Assembly (NCBI RefSeq): GCF_027595985.1
Contig: NC_073302.1
Location: 396,355,403 to 396,419,402, forward strand
Direction of reading: 5' to 3'
Source of the DNA: Sorex araneus
Lineage: Eukaryota; Chordata; Mammalia; Eulipotyphla; Soricidae
Length of the DNA stretch: 64,000 bases
In this document: positions 1-9,715 of the stretch, in pieces
Numbering within the stretch: position 1 is the first letter of the stretch
How the letters are laid out: each line of letters opens with the position of its first letter
Translations under genes and position numbers: made by a program
Notes under the pieces: model-generated
The model's database searches: none
Seen by the model: only the letters and a program-made list of their open reading frames with translations
What the model was told of the DNA's origin: nothing

Positions 1-722
1 TATAATTATTCAGGTTGTAACCATCAAATTAAAATTTAGGGATAAGCTAATAATTGGTGATTAGAAGTTTAAGGAAATGGATAAGCCAAATATTTGAATA
101 CTGGAATAATTTGGAATGACATGAGATAAATACCATAGTCTTTGATGAACGATTCAAAGGAAAAAGAAATTGTAGGCATCATCAAACAGAATTTTAAAAG
201 GAAAAACAGGCGATTGCCTTTGAGGATGGATATTGAATATGATCTGTCAGACAACTTCTGTCTCAGCCTATATAGACCAGAGTGGTTATAAACCCACGTT
301 GTCCTGTGGGGTGGAAGAAGAGATCTTTGAAGCTTATTCTAAAGAAAAATGAGGGACTTGGCTGATATTCAAACAAATTTTTGAAGATCATTTTTAGATA
401 ATTTTTTATATCAGGAGTATCTGTTATTGCCAGATACTGTTTTACAAATTATATTATTATTGTTTACCTTGTACCAATATTTTTATTTTGGACTTGCAGT
501 GCTTCTTATGTATATTTAGAAGAAAGTCTGATGATATTTAAGATAATTTTAAAAAGTTTATCTGTAACCATACTCATCTTGAATTATTATATTCTAAAAA
601 TAATAATGTCCTCATTTTGTGTAATATTTAATTATTATTTAAACTACTTGATATATAATTTACATATATAGCTTAATATGTGAATTTAGATCAGTTATGA
701 TCCATGTAGAGTTATGTATTAT
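1..722. other. AT-rich intergenic DNA, nothing recognised
   Basis: Low-GC sequence with no open frame of note, no SINE head and no recognisable old repeat. It is taken as upstream flank of SEMA3E. Confidence 0.6.
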
Positions 723-1130
723 AGAGTCTCCTGCCCCCGCACCAGGCTGTCCTCACTGGGGCCCCTTAGAGGGGTGCGGTTGTGTTTCCCTCCCCGCCCC
801 AAGCAGAGCCCTGGCAGCCAAAAACCTCCAGAACCCAGCCACAGCCATGCCCAAGGTCACTATTCACATGCTCGGACGAGTCTTACGCATGGAGGAACCA
901 GCAGAGGAACTAAGATATGCAGGACTCAGGGCTGAGATCTCCAAGCCTGCTGGGACCAGGACCGGTCCTCCTCCACCCAGTTCCCCCATTCTCCAGTACC
1001 TTTGCAGTCACACCTACAAACTGCCCCGGTGTCAGGTAATCCCATCAATGGCCAAGGTCCAGAGACTATAAAGCAGAGCTCCCGCAAGTGCACGGCTGCA
1101 TTTTCGGCCACTTGACCTCTTATACTCTAG
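723..1130 (+). mobile_element. GC-rich 5' module of composite retroposon, copy 1
   Basis: A GC-rich block that starts AGAGTCTCCTGCCCCC and contains GACTATAAA near 1,065. The same block is present in reverse orientation at about 62,310-62,678, with clear similarity along its whole length. In both places it is followed (reading along the element) by a type B SINE body that lacks the tRNA-like head. The open frame of 124 codons here shows no known protein features and is treated as chance. No convincing target site duplication was found for this copy. Confidence 0.7.
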
Positions 1131-1194
1131 CCCAGTGATACACCTAAAGCATGTGTTTGGTTTTAATATACTTGCTTATATTCTATTATATACA

Positions 1195-1480
1195 TTCTCT
1201 GTCCCTCTCAGAGAGCCTGGCAAGCTACCAAGAATATCCCACCTGCATGGCAGAGCCTGAAAGCTCCCCGTGGCATATTTGATATGCCAAATACAGTAAC
1301 AATAACAGGTCTCATTTCCCTGACCCTTGAAAGAGCTTCCAGTATGGCACCGTTTGGAAGGATGAGTAAAGAGAGGTGCTAAAATCTCAGGGCTGCGACA
1401 AATGGAGACATTACTTGCACCTGCTCGAGCAAATCGAAGAACAGCAGGATGGCAGTGACAGTGACAGTGATACAGTGATA
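1195..1480 (+). mobile_element. Headless type B SINE body with ~85-bp insert
   Basis: Begins at the TCCCTCTCAGAGAG segment of the type B body, so the A/B-box head is missing. About 85 bases are inserted between the CAGTAACAA and ATGGAGACATTACT motifs. It ends in CAGTGACAGTGATACAGTG-type short repeats instead of poly(A). It forms the 3' part of the composite whose 5' part is at 723-1,130. Confidence 0.75.
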
Positions 1481-1604
1481 ATACATGCATAAGTACACTT
1501 TATCTGATGTACTGAAAACTTTTGTATGCCAAATGACATAAAGTGAAGGAATAATTACCACTAATTGATACTAAAAACATTTTGAAATTACCCAGACACA
1601 GGAC

Positions 1605-1695
1605 TGAGGATATAGTTTAGCAGTAGTGCATGTGCCTTGCATGTGTGAGGCCCAGGGTTCAACACCTGATACAATACACAGAAAAAGAACAAATG
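1605..1695 (+). mobile_element. Old type A SINE fragment
   Basis: Degenerate head with GCAGTAGTGCATGTGCCTTGC and GGGTTCAACACCTG, resembling the A-box to B-box span of type A SINEs. The 3' part is lost. Confidence 0.55.
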
Positions 1696-1756
1696 TATAA
1701 CCTTAAGAAATAGTGCCCAATACTGTAAAATCTAAAACAATACATATGTTAAAAGT

Positions 1757-2016
1757 AGCACTGTAGCACTACCGTAGCACTGTCGTCCCATTATTCATCA
1801 ATTTGCTCAAGTAGGCACCAGTAATGTCTCCATTATGAGTCTTGTTGTTACTGTTTTTGGCATGTCAAATATGTCACGGGTAGCTTGCCAGGCTCTGCTG
1901 TGTGGGCGGGATACTCTCAGTAGCTTGCCAGGCTCTCAGAGAGAGACAGAGGAAACGAACCCGGGCCAGCCGCATTCAAGGCAAACGCCCTACCCACGGT
2001 ACTATTGCTCCAGTCC
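1757..2016 (-). mobile_element. Type B SINE, near full length
   Basis: Read on the minus strand it has the head with GGCGTTTGCCTTG and a CCCGGGTTCG B box. The body follows, with ATATTTGACATGCCAAAAAC and GGAGACATTACTGGTGCC, then a tail of CTACAGTG/CTACGGTAG-like repeats. Confidence 0.9.
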
Positions 2017-2197
2017 ATATTAGAAGTAATAGTAGTAAAACAAATACACAGCATGCACTAAGTAGTTCAGGGTGAGGGAGTTTGGGGGTGCTACTCTTGC
2101 TGCTCTGGGTACACATGTTCTCTACAAGGAATTGCTGCTAACACAAACAAATGAACAAAAAACACTGAGTGTTAAATTTGCTTTTCCCCTTTTTCTA

Positions 2198-2345
2198 CGA
2201 AGGACCCGGGATGTGGGTCAAGTGGTAGAGTACATGCCATGCAGAGTTGAGGCCCTGGGTTTGGTATCTGACATTGTAATCTTCCCATGCAACCACCCAT
2301 GCCCAGCACTATGCGTCATGGCCCCGAGGTTCCTGAGAACCAGCA
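2198..2345 (+). mobile_element. Degenerate tRNA-headed SINE
   Basis: Contains GTCAAGTGGTAGAGTACATG and CCTGGGTTTGGTATCTG, a decayed A box to B box span, followed by CATGCCCAGCACT-like body. Confidence 0.45.
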
Positions 2346-2375
2346 GGAATATAGTCAGGCAAGACCATCTCCAAG

Positions 2376-2518
2376 TTTACCACTTTTCCTAGGAGATGCT
2401 TTGTATCCACAGCAATGCCTGAATAGGAGGAACACAAAGGTATAAGAACCAAGTTTTAAGTATTTAAAAATCAATAATCCTTTTAAAAATGTCCTTTCCA
2501 GGAAGTACCTGGAAAAGT
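2376..2518 (+). repeat. Dispersed direct duplication, copy 1
   Basis: About 145 bases closely matching 3,814-3,960, including CAGCAATGCCTGAATAGGAG and AAAAATCAATAAT in the same order. It is not a SINE. It looks like a local segmental duplication or an unrecognised repeat. Confidence 0.8.
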
Positions 2519-2694
2519 TCCTCCAAGTTCCTGAGAGTACTAAAAAAAGTACTTCCCATCCCAAAGTGAAAATCCTCTTTAATTTCTTTTTGTTAGTGAT
2601 AATAGGTACTAATGTAGATCTTTTGTAAAAGTTAGTGGTATAACACAACTTTCAAACTGTGTTTTGAACAGTGGGAGAACAAGAACTGAGGGTG

Positions 2695-2905
2695 GTACCT
2701 GTTTTTGCAATTTATTTTTTGAAGGGGGCAAGGTGTCGGGCCACATCCCAAGGTGCTCAGAGTCTTAGAGTCTTTCGTTTGTGCTCAAGGTTCACTCCTG
2801 AGTGGGGCTCAAGTACCATGTGTAGTTCTGGGGATAGAAATGGGTGGAGGGTGGGTTACATGTAAGGCAAGTGCCTTAACCTCAGTATTATCTCTATAGC
2901 ACTCA
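2695..2905 (-). mobile_element. Old type A SINE
   Basis: Reverse-orientation type A body: GGGCCACATCCCAAGGTGCTCAG, shortened here to its key parts GGGCCACA and GGTGCTCA, then CACTCCTGAGTGGGGCTC and GGCAAGTGCCTTAAC. Strongly diverged from the young copies. Confidence 0.6.
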
Positions 2906-3128
2906 GTACTGTACTGTACTGTAGTTTGAAAAGTGAATATATCCATTACTCCCCAGCTGTTTCTTTACATTGAGTCTCAATTTTTATAATAAAGCAATCA
3001 ATTTTAATGGTGTATTTGATATATTTTATTCCATTAATTTTTTTAATTCTTTAGTAATGACTAGATGAGTTCATTAAAATGAATATATTTATATAAGTAT
3101 TACCCAGTCAATACAAATCATTATTCCT

Positions 3129-3374
3129 GTCACTGTCACTGTCATCCCGTTGCTCATAGAATTGCTGGAGCGGGCACCAGTAACGTCTCCATTGTGAGAC
3201 TTGTTGTTACTGTTTTCGGAATATCAAATATGCCATGAGTAGCTTGCCAGGCTCTGCCATGCGGGCAGGATGTTCTAGGTAGTTTGCCAGGCTCTCCAAG
3301 AGGGACGGAGGAATCTAATCCAGGCCAGCTTCGTGCAAGGCAAACGCCCTAGTGCTGTGCTATCTCACCAGCCC
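3129..3374 (-). mobile_element. Type B SINE with 10-bp target site duplication
   Basis: Complete reverse-strand type B element. It is flanked by CATTATTCCT at 3,119-3,128 and 3,375-3,384. The tail next to the left flank is CTGTCACTGTCACTGTC. Confidence 0.92.
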
Positions 3375-3813
3375 CATTATTCCTAAATGTAAAAATTAAT
3401 ACATATATATATATTTAATTCCATTAAGGGGCTCTAAAGAGACTTCAACAGGCTCAGTAATTGTTTTGTTTGCAGCAGCCTGAGCATTATCAGGAGCAAT
3501 TCCTGAATGTGAGTTGCTAATATGTAAAATTTACCAGGAAGCAAATCCCTAAAAGAAAGAGTTTACTAGAATTACAGCTTTTATTAAATGCTTTACTGTG
3601 CAGATTCAGCAGTTTGGCATAATGTTTTTTAAAAGGATCTTTTTCTCTTTTAAATCTGACCTTGTCAAAAATGTGCTAAAAGACTAACCGGATATTGATT
3701 GTGCCTATTAACTATCTTTCATTCTGAGAGACTATATTGTCTTTCTGCAAAGGTCATTCACTCATTCCATTAGTGGCATAAAGAGAGGTATTGGGTTGCC
3801 TAGTACCTACACC

Positions 3814-3960
3814 TTTACCACTTTTCCCAGGAGATGCTCCATATCCACAGCAATGCCTGAATAGGAGGAACATGAAGAAAGACACAGGAAGCAAGTTATT
3901 TAAGTTTTGAAAAATCAATAATTCTTTTTAAAATGTTATTTCTAGAAATACCTGAAAAAT
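3814..3960 (+). repeat. Dispersed direct duplication, copy 2
   Basis: Partner of 2,376-2,518, about 1.44 kb away in the same orientation. Small indels and substitutions separate the two, so the duplication is not recent. Confidence 0.8.
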
Positions 3961-4700
3961 GACTGCTCTTAGGCATAAATAATATTTAGCCCAATGATCA
4001 AATGGTAAACATTTTTAGCAACATATTTACAGGCCACGCAAAGTTTTTGTGAATCCCCAAACTGAAATATAATTCATTTACATGCTTCATATGCTAATGT
4101 CAATATAAATATCATGTCAAACATGTTAGACCTGTCTATCAAAATATTGAATATAATCACATGATCTTCAAAATACTAATTGTATTTAAGTTTTATAGAA
4201 CTCTCTATTATAGATGCTAGAAAATAATGCTTAGAAAAAATTAATATTTTGGTTAGGGGCACCCAGCCACATAAACTTGAAATAGAATTTAGAACTTACA
4301 TTTTATTCTAAATATTGTTCTGAAAAAATTCTACATAAAAGCATCCTGATAAAATGTATAAGTGGTTGTTATATAAGAAACTTGTATATATCATCATTGA
4401 TTTTAATTTATATTCTTGGTAATATTTATAGTTATTAAAATATCTATCTTTTAATATTTTAGTAATGTCTTCCTAACTTTTTGACATATATAAAAATTTG
4501 AAATTATTATGACATATAATGGATTTCTGAGGAATGAACTTTATAGGCAAAAGAGAAAGCAAATGCAAAGTTACTCAAAATGGAATGTTGTGAGGGGGAA
4601 AGTGATACAATGGTGGGGGGAGGTGGGCAATCTGGGAAGGGTAGGGTTTCACAAGAGTGTGCAAGGAACTCTATTATAAGCAGTATTGGAAGTATCTATA
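3961..4700. other. AT-rich DNA, nothing recognised
   Basis: Very low GC, no SINE head and no long frame. Confidence 0.55.
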
Positions 4701-5040
4701 GACTAGAGAAATAATATAAGGGTAAGGTAATTGCCTTGGGTGTGGCCAATCCCCTTTTAATCGCTGGCACCTTGTTTATGGTCCCCCAAGCACTGCCACT
4801 GGTCACTGAGCAGCTCCTGGTAGGCACCTCCATCAAAAATAAGTTAATGTGGGTCTCCAAAAATAAGATCAGGGATGCAGAAATGGTACAATGTGTAAAG
4901 TGTTTTCCTTGTAATTGGCTGACCAGGGTTTGATCCCTGGCAACTCATGTGGTACTCCAAGCCTCACCAGCAGTGACCCCTTAATGCAGAACTAGGTAGA
5001 ACTGTCTTGTGTGACCAAAAATAACAGCAACAAGGATTAG
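4701..5040 (+). mobile_element. Two decayed type A SINEs in tandem
   Basis: A first degenerate copy (AAGGTAATTGCCTTGGGTG, then GGTCCCCCAAGCACTGCCA) is followed from about 4,870 by a second. The second has GGTACAATGTGTAAAG, GACCAGGGTTTGATCCCTGG and GTGTGACCAAAAATAAC. Both lie in + orientation. Confidence 0.6.
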
Positions 5041-6550
5041 AAGAAAGAAAACAAGTTGCTTCAAACACTCCAAGTGTAAAGTGATGAGTTCAATGCCTAC
5101 AGAGATCATTCCTAGCAGAAATGCTGTTTGGGACTAGCACCTCTACTTCCTGTGACCCCTGATGCTGCAAGTTATTTCCAGCCATGCAGCAGCCATGGTT
5201 ATGTGAGTTCCACAACAAAGCTGTGTTACACCCAGTTAGCACCACTTAAAGGTGTGAACACTTTGACCAAGAAGTGTAATCCACTGAGAGCACCTATGTG
5301 AGCACAACAACAACCCTAGGTCTGTGGATGTGTTGACACACCTAGAATGTATACTGAGCGCAGAACGTAAATAGTTCAGTCCTTGGCAAGCACCTGTGCA
5401 AGCACAATTAAGGTAGCACAACTCTTAGGGACAAAAAAAGATGAATAAGTTCCTAGGAAGCACCACAACTAAAATGTGCAAACCACACAGCTAAATGTGT
5501 GTGATCCCTGTTCATCTCATTAATAATAGCAACAAAAAAAGCAATACGGAGAAATGGAGAATAATCGAATTGCTTTGGAGCATAAGAACCCTGGTGAAAA
5601 GGAACCTAGATATTTCCATTTATTGAATTGGAAAAATAGATTTATAGGTTATGGTGACAAAGGACAAGTAAGAAACCAAAAATTATGGCTTGAGCATTCT
5701 AAAATAGTGATATTTATTAAATGTTAAAGTGGAAATATTTAGCAAACAACTGGAATAAAAATATGTGTTTAAGGTATAGGGTTGATTGATTTAATTTGTT
5801 TATATAAATCTAGTATCTAAAGCAAAACGCGTATGAAAAGCTATGATTTTAGATGAGATTACCAGAGGATATAATACATGAGGATTTGATAGAAATAGAA
5901 CCTTTAGGAAATAATTATGGATTAGTTACAGAGAGCTAGTTAGCGTCTATTGTCTGCATGTTAGATGATGGAATTTGAAATAGCAAACTGGGCAAGCAGT
6001 CAGAAAAGAAGGATGTAAAGTGGGAGACAAATAACAAGCTGGAATCCACACGTATAAACTTGAACCCAATCAGAACAGACTGAAACCTGTGTCAACAGTT
6101 GTTGCATCTGACCTTGATGATGTGGGTGTCCAGTAGAAGCCAGGGCTCTGAGTCATGGAATTAAACACACATATCTGGCACAGGAAACAGAAAAGCTAAG
6201 GAGGTTCCAAGGAAGGTAGAATAGTTATAGTAGTAATTAAAAAAAGAAAGTGTATGGTATTTTAAATGACTACTGTTTCTCTCCCAGTTTCCAAATCTCT
6301 CAAATTTTCCTTTGGCTCAATCTAACTGGAAATAAAACAGAAGGGGAATTCTGGGGAAGGTAGCTCATCAAAAATGGACACACTGCAAGTCCAGCATAAG
6401 TCAGATTTATGAGTAGGGAATTAACGTATAAATCTAAATCTTGTTCCACCCCAAAAATCTAGATGTCAGAAATATGGGGACACTTTCTAGAAATCCTGAA
6501 ATGTATAAGACAGCATCTTCTCTTTTAATCTATTGCTGGTAGCAAAGAGA
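5041..6550. other. Mostly unique intergenic DNA
   Basis: No gene or clear repeat was recognised. Weak SINE-like wording at 5,060-5,180 (TCATTCCTAGCAGAAATGC) is too decayed to call. Confidence 0.5.
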
Positions 6551-6561
6551 ATATGATGGCT

Positions 6562-7344
6562 CCCTGCCCGGATGAGTCCCCAAGTTGCTGCCTATGAATG
6601 GCTCTTCTGGCTCCTGAATGGTCATGATTCCAGAGGCACACAAACCAATCTCCGAACCCAGCGGCTTTTGGCAGAAATGCATCTGGACTGTGCATTAAAC
6701 CACCCCGGGTGGAGAAGGGTGTCTGTTCCTTCTGCCTTTCCCCCCATGGCAGCTCAGTAGCCACCCCACCATCTTTCAGATCCTATTGGACAACCGTGTA
6801 TGAGACTGCCGTGACGAGACAGGCAGGGCCTCACAGGATGGGGGGTTGGAACCAGCCCTTCTCTCCTCCCCAACGAGATCCTGAGATGCCGCCCACGAAT
6901 GGCTCCTCCAGCTCCTGAACAGCCATGATCCCAGAGGCAAACAAACCAATCTCAGAACCCAGTGGCTTTTGGCAGAAATCCCTCCAGACTTATTACTAAA
7001 ATATCAGAAATGCAAAATCGCGTGGCCACACAACATCATATGCTCTTTATAATCAGCAATAGAATACAAATTATCTAATGATAGTTTTTCAACAGGTCTG
7101 ATTGTTGGGGAAAATTCAAAATAATAGTGGTGTATCTATTGTCAAACCAAAGAATGTAAAGTGGAAATCCTCTGCCACACAGGAAGGGGGAAGGGTGGGA
7201 TGGGGGTATACTGGGGTTCTTGGTGGTGGAAAATGCGCACTGGTGAAGGGATGGATGTTTGATCATTGTATGACTGAGAATTAAGCTGGAAAGCTTTGTA
7301 ACTGTTCTCATGGTGATTCAATAAATAAAAAGGAAAAAATAAAG
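6562..7344 (+). mobile_element. 3'-module retroposon with tandem 5' module and TSD
   Basis: Bounded by ATATGATGGCT at 6,551-6,561 and 7,345-7,355, so it is one insertion of about 783 bp. The 3' end has GGCACTGG-like wording (here GCGCACTGGTGAAGGG), TGGTGATTCAATAAATAAA and an A-rich tail, as in poly(A) retroposons mobilised by L1 machinery. The 5' half carries two copies of a ~100-bp unit (about 6,586-6,692 and 6,886-6,988), offset by 301 bases. The shared 3' module starts near 7,060 (CAGCAATAGAATACAAATTA). Confidence 0.8.
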
Positions 7345-7576
7345 ATATGATGGCTGGAACGTGCACACTGAGTTTGGGGCCACCTATTGAAGATGGATAA
7401 TTACTAAGAAAGTGTTCATGTTAGTATATGCTAGTTTTGTTTGGTCATTAATGCCCACAGCAGACCTTGAGCTACTCCTACACTGTTTTTAACAAAGTGT
7501 GAAGTCACATTTGTCCTGTGCACTGTTGTGGTGCAGGAACCACTTGTAAACTAAACTAAATTAAAACTGATGTATA

Positions 7577-7756
7577 CCCGCCTGCCGCCAAGATGTGATC
7601 CCGGGGGCCACACGTGTGTGCGGCCTCTCCGCAGCAGCACGAGCGTGACTCCAGATGGCAGCTAAATTTTTCGGCATGGGCAGATCCTCGCAGAATGTCT
7701 CCAGACTGACAACTAAGCTGAGGCCCCATGCCCGCCCAGGAGGGGAAAGGTAAAGG

Positions 7757-7800
<44 letters not shown>

Positions 7801-8132
7801 CTCTTCTTGCCTCATATCTCTTCACACAGGTCTGACTCTAGTGGGGTACTCCTAACAATAATAGTGAGGTTTGTGTTGAAATATTGAATGTAACCAAAGT
7901 AAATAGAAAGTAAAGTGAAATTTATCAGTTACAAGGTGGGGAGGGGGGTGCGGGGGTGCGGGATGGGAGGTATACTGTGTGTTTGTTTTTTTTTTGGTGA
8001 TGGGATATGGGCACTGGTAAAGGGACGGTTGTTTCAGCATTATATAACTGAGACTTAAGCCTGAAAGCATTGTAATTTTCCACATGGTGATTCAATAAAA
8101 TAAAATTCTTAAATAAAAAAAATAAATAAAAA
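7577..8132 (+). mobile_element. 3'-module retroposon with CpG-rich 5' module and TSD
   Basis: Bounded by the 15-bp direct repeat TAAAACTGATGTATA at 7,562-7,576 and 8,133-8,147. The 5' part is CpG-rich (GCGGCCTCTCCGCAGCAGC) and is followed by a (TC)n run. The 3' module begins near ACAGGTCTGACTCTAGTGGG and ends TGGTGATTCAATAAAATAAA plus an A-rich tail. The 5' part is unlike that of the neighbouring element at 6,562. Confidence 0.85.
7760..7799. repeat. (TC)n microsatellite
   Basis: Uninterrupted TC run of about 40 bases inside the retroposon at 7,577-8,132, at the join between its 5' and 3' modules. Confidence 0.95.
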
Positions 8133-8147
8133 TAAAACTGATGTATA

Positions 8148-9090
8148 GGAAGATATGATGGAAAAAAGGACAAAAAATGATTTAGTCATTTTAAAGGGAT
8201 ATTGCTATAAATTGAAGTCCAGAAATAGGTCTCAGGCTAGAGGAAAAGTATGCTTAGGAAAAAGAGTTCTATCTTTTTTTTTCTTTTTATATTTTGCTTA
8301 CTCTGGGCTCAAAACTAGGAGCTCCAGACACTGTGGAGTTACATTCTTGTCTTTGGAATTTTTTTGTGTGTGAGAAGCAAGATAGTTTATTGAATCTTAT
8401 TTAGAATAATGTAATGGGAGAGAAAGAGAAAAGTACATGCCTGAGAGAGAACACAGATTTTTCCAGAGTGGAAATAAGCAAGCACCAAAACAGAGAGACA
8501 AGCAAGCAGGATTCCCTTACAAGAGAGAACATGGATTTAAACAGCAAGCCAAAACATTTGTTTTTAAGATGGGAAGCATCACTGAATTTTTTCAGGAGGT
8601 TGGGATTACCTTATAGAAACAAACAAATGGAAAGCAAGAAATTGTAAATTGAATGAGAATAATAGAAATTCTTAGAATTTCTTAGAAGAAATACTTAATC
8701 TGTGTGCTTTATTCAAATTGGGAAAATATATTTGAATTATTTATGTCCCATTTAGGTATTAATGCTGCAGTAGTTTAAATAGGTAGTAAGTACGGGACAA
8801 AAATAGCTGAAAAGACTGGAGTGCATGTTTTACAAATAGGACACCCAGGCTGAATTATCAGCACCTAATGATACCCTGAGCATCAATAGGAGCAACCTAC
8901 ATCCTTCAGCATATAGTTGACAATATTACTGAGCATTTTTGGGTATAGTCTGAAAACTTAAAACCAAACAAAAACTGTACGAAATAGTGTATTGTCGGAA
9001 TTAAATCAAACTGGCATAATTGTTAATGAGTTCATCAGAAATAAATAAAATTTCAAGGTTTTAATGTTACAAATTTTATTAAAAATTATT
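8148..9090. other. Unique DNA with faint SINE relics
   Basis: No gene seen. Possible decayed SINE pieces lie at 8,280-8,350 (GCTTACTCTGGGCTCA) and 8,815-8,965 (ACCCTGAGCATCAATAGGAG); neither is certain. Confidence 0.45.
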
Positions 9091-9091
9091 G

Positions 9092-9250
9092 GTAGACTGC
9101 CACAGAGGCAGGGTGGTAGGGGTAGATGGAGTGGGGGTGGTGGGAGGGATACTGGGATCATTGGTGGTGGAAAATGGACAGTGATGGAGGGATGGGTACT
9201 CGATCATTGTATAGCTGAAATTGAGCAACGGGATGACAACGCTTTAGGAA
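9092..9250 (+). mobile_element. Chimera of family D retroposon 3' end and type B SINE tail
   Basis: The left part reads CTGCCACAGAGGCAGGGTGG then TTGGTGGTGGAAAATGG and GATGGAGGGATGGGTACTCG, as in the poly(A) retroposon at 12,178. It then switches to GAGCAACGGGATGACAACGC, the tail of a type B SINE. No AATAAA end is present. Confidence 0.6.
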
Positions 9251-9540
9251 TATGGAGTAATTTATTCTTGGGAACTTGCTAATTTCATAGATATGCCTGA
9301 CACAAATTGAAACCCTGGCCCAAGGTATTTTTTTCTTTAGGTATCTAGGTAAAATATTTTGTTTCATTTTGTGTTGTTTTAAAAAGCAACTAGGGTGAGG
9401 TTGGAGTTTGAAGTAGTTGATATTTTCTCTTAGTCTTCTAGGTTATTCAATACTTTCACAAATACAACTATATAAAGAGCACAAAAAGCATTTACATCAC
9501 TGTCCCTTGTAGCAGTGACAATAGAGATGCTAAAGAGACA

Positions 9541-9715
9541 GGGGCTGGAGTAATAGCAGAGTGGTTAGGGCGTTTGCCCGGGTTCAATTCCTAGCATCCC
9601 ATATGGTCCCCTGAGTACTGCCAGGGGTGATTCCTGAGTGCAGAACCAGGAGTAATCCCTGTGCATTGCCCGTTGTGACCCAAAAAGCAAAAAAAAAAAA
9701 AAAAAAAAAAAAAAA
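9541..9715 (+). mobile_element. Type A SINE with poly(A) tail
   Basis: Head GGGGCTGGAGTAATAGCAGAG, B box GGGTTCAATTCC, body CCCATATGGTCCCCTGAG, end GTGACCCAAAAAGC and a long A run. A short deletion removes part of the head between GTTTGCC and CGGGTTC. Confidence 0.93.

Noticed and set aside
697..1071. 124-codon frame
   Set aside because: Lies in the GC-rich module of a repeat that is present again at 62,310-62,678; GC-rich composition alone explains the lack of stops.
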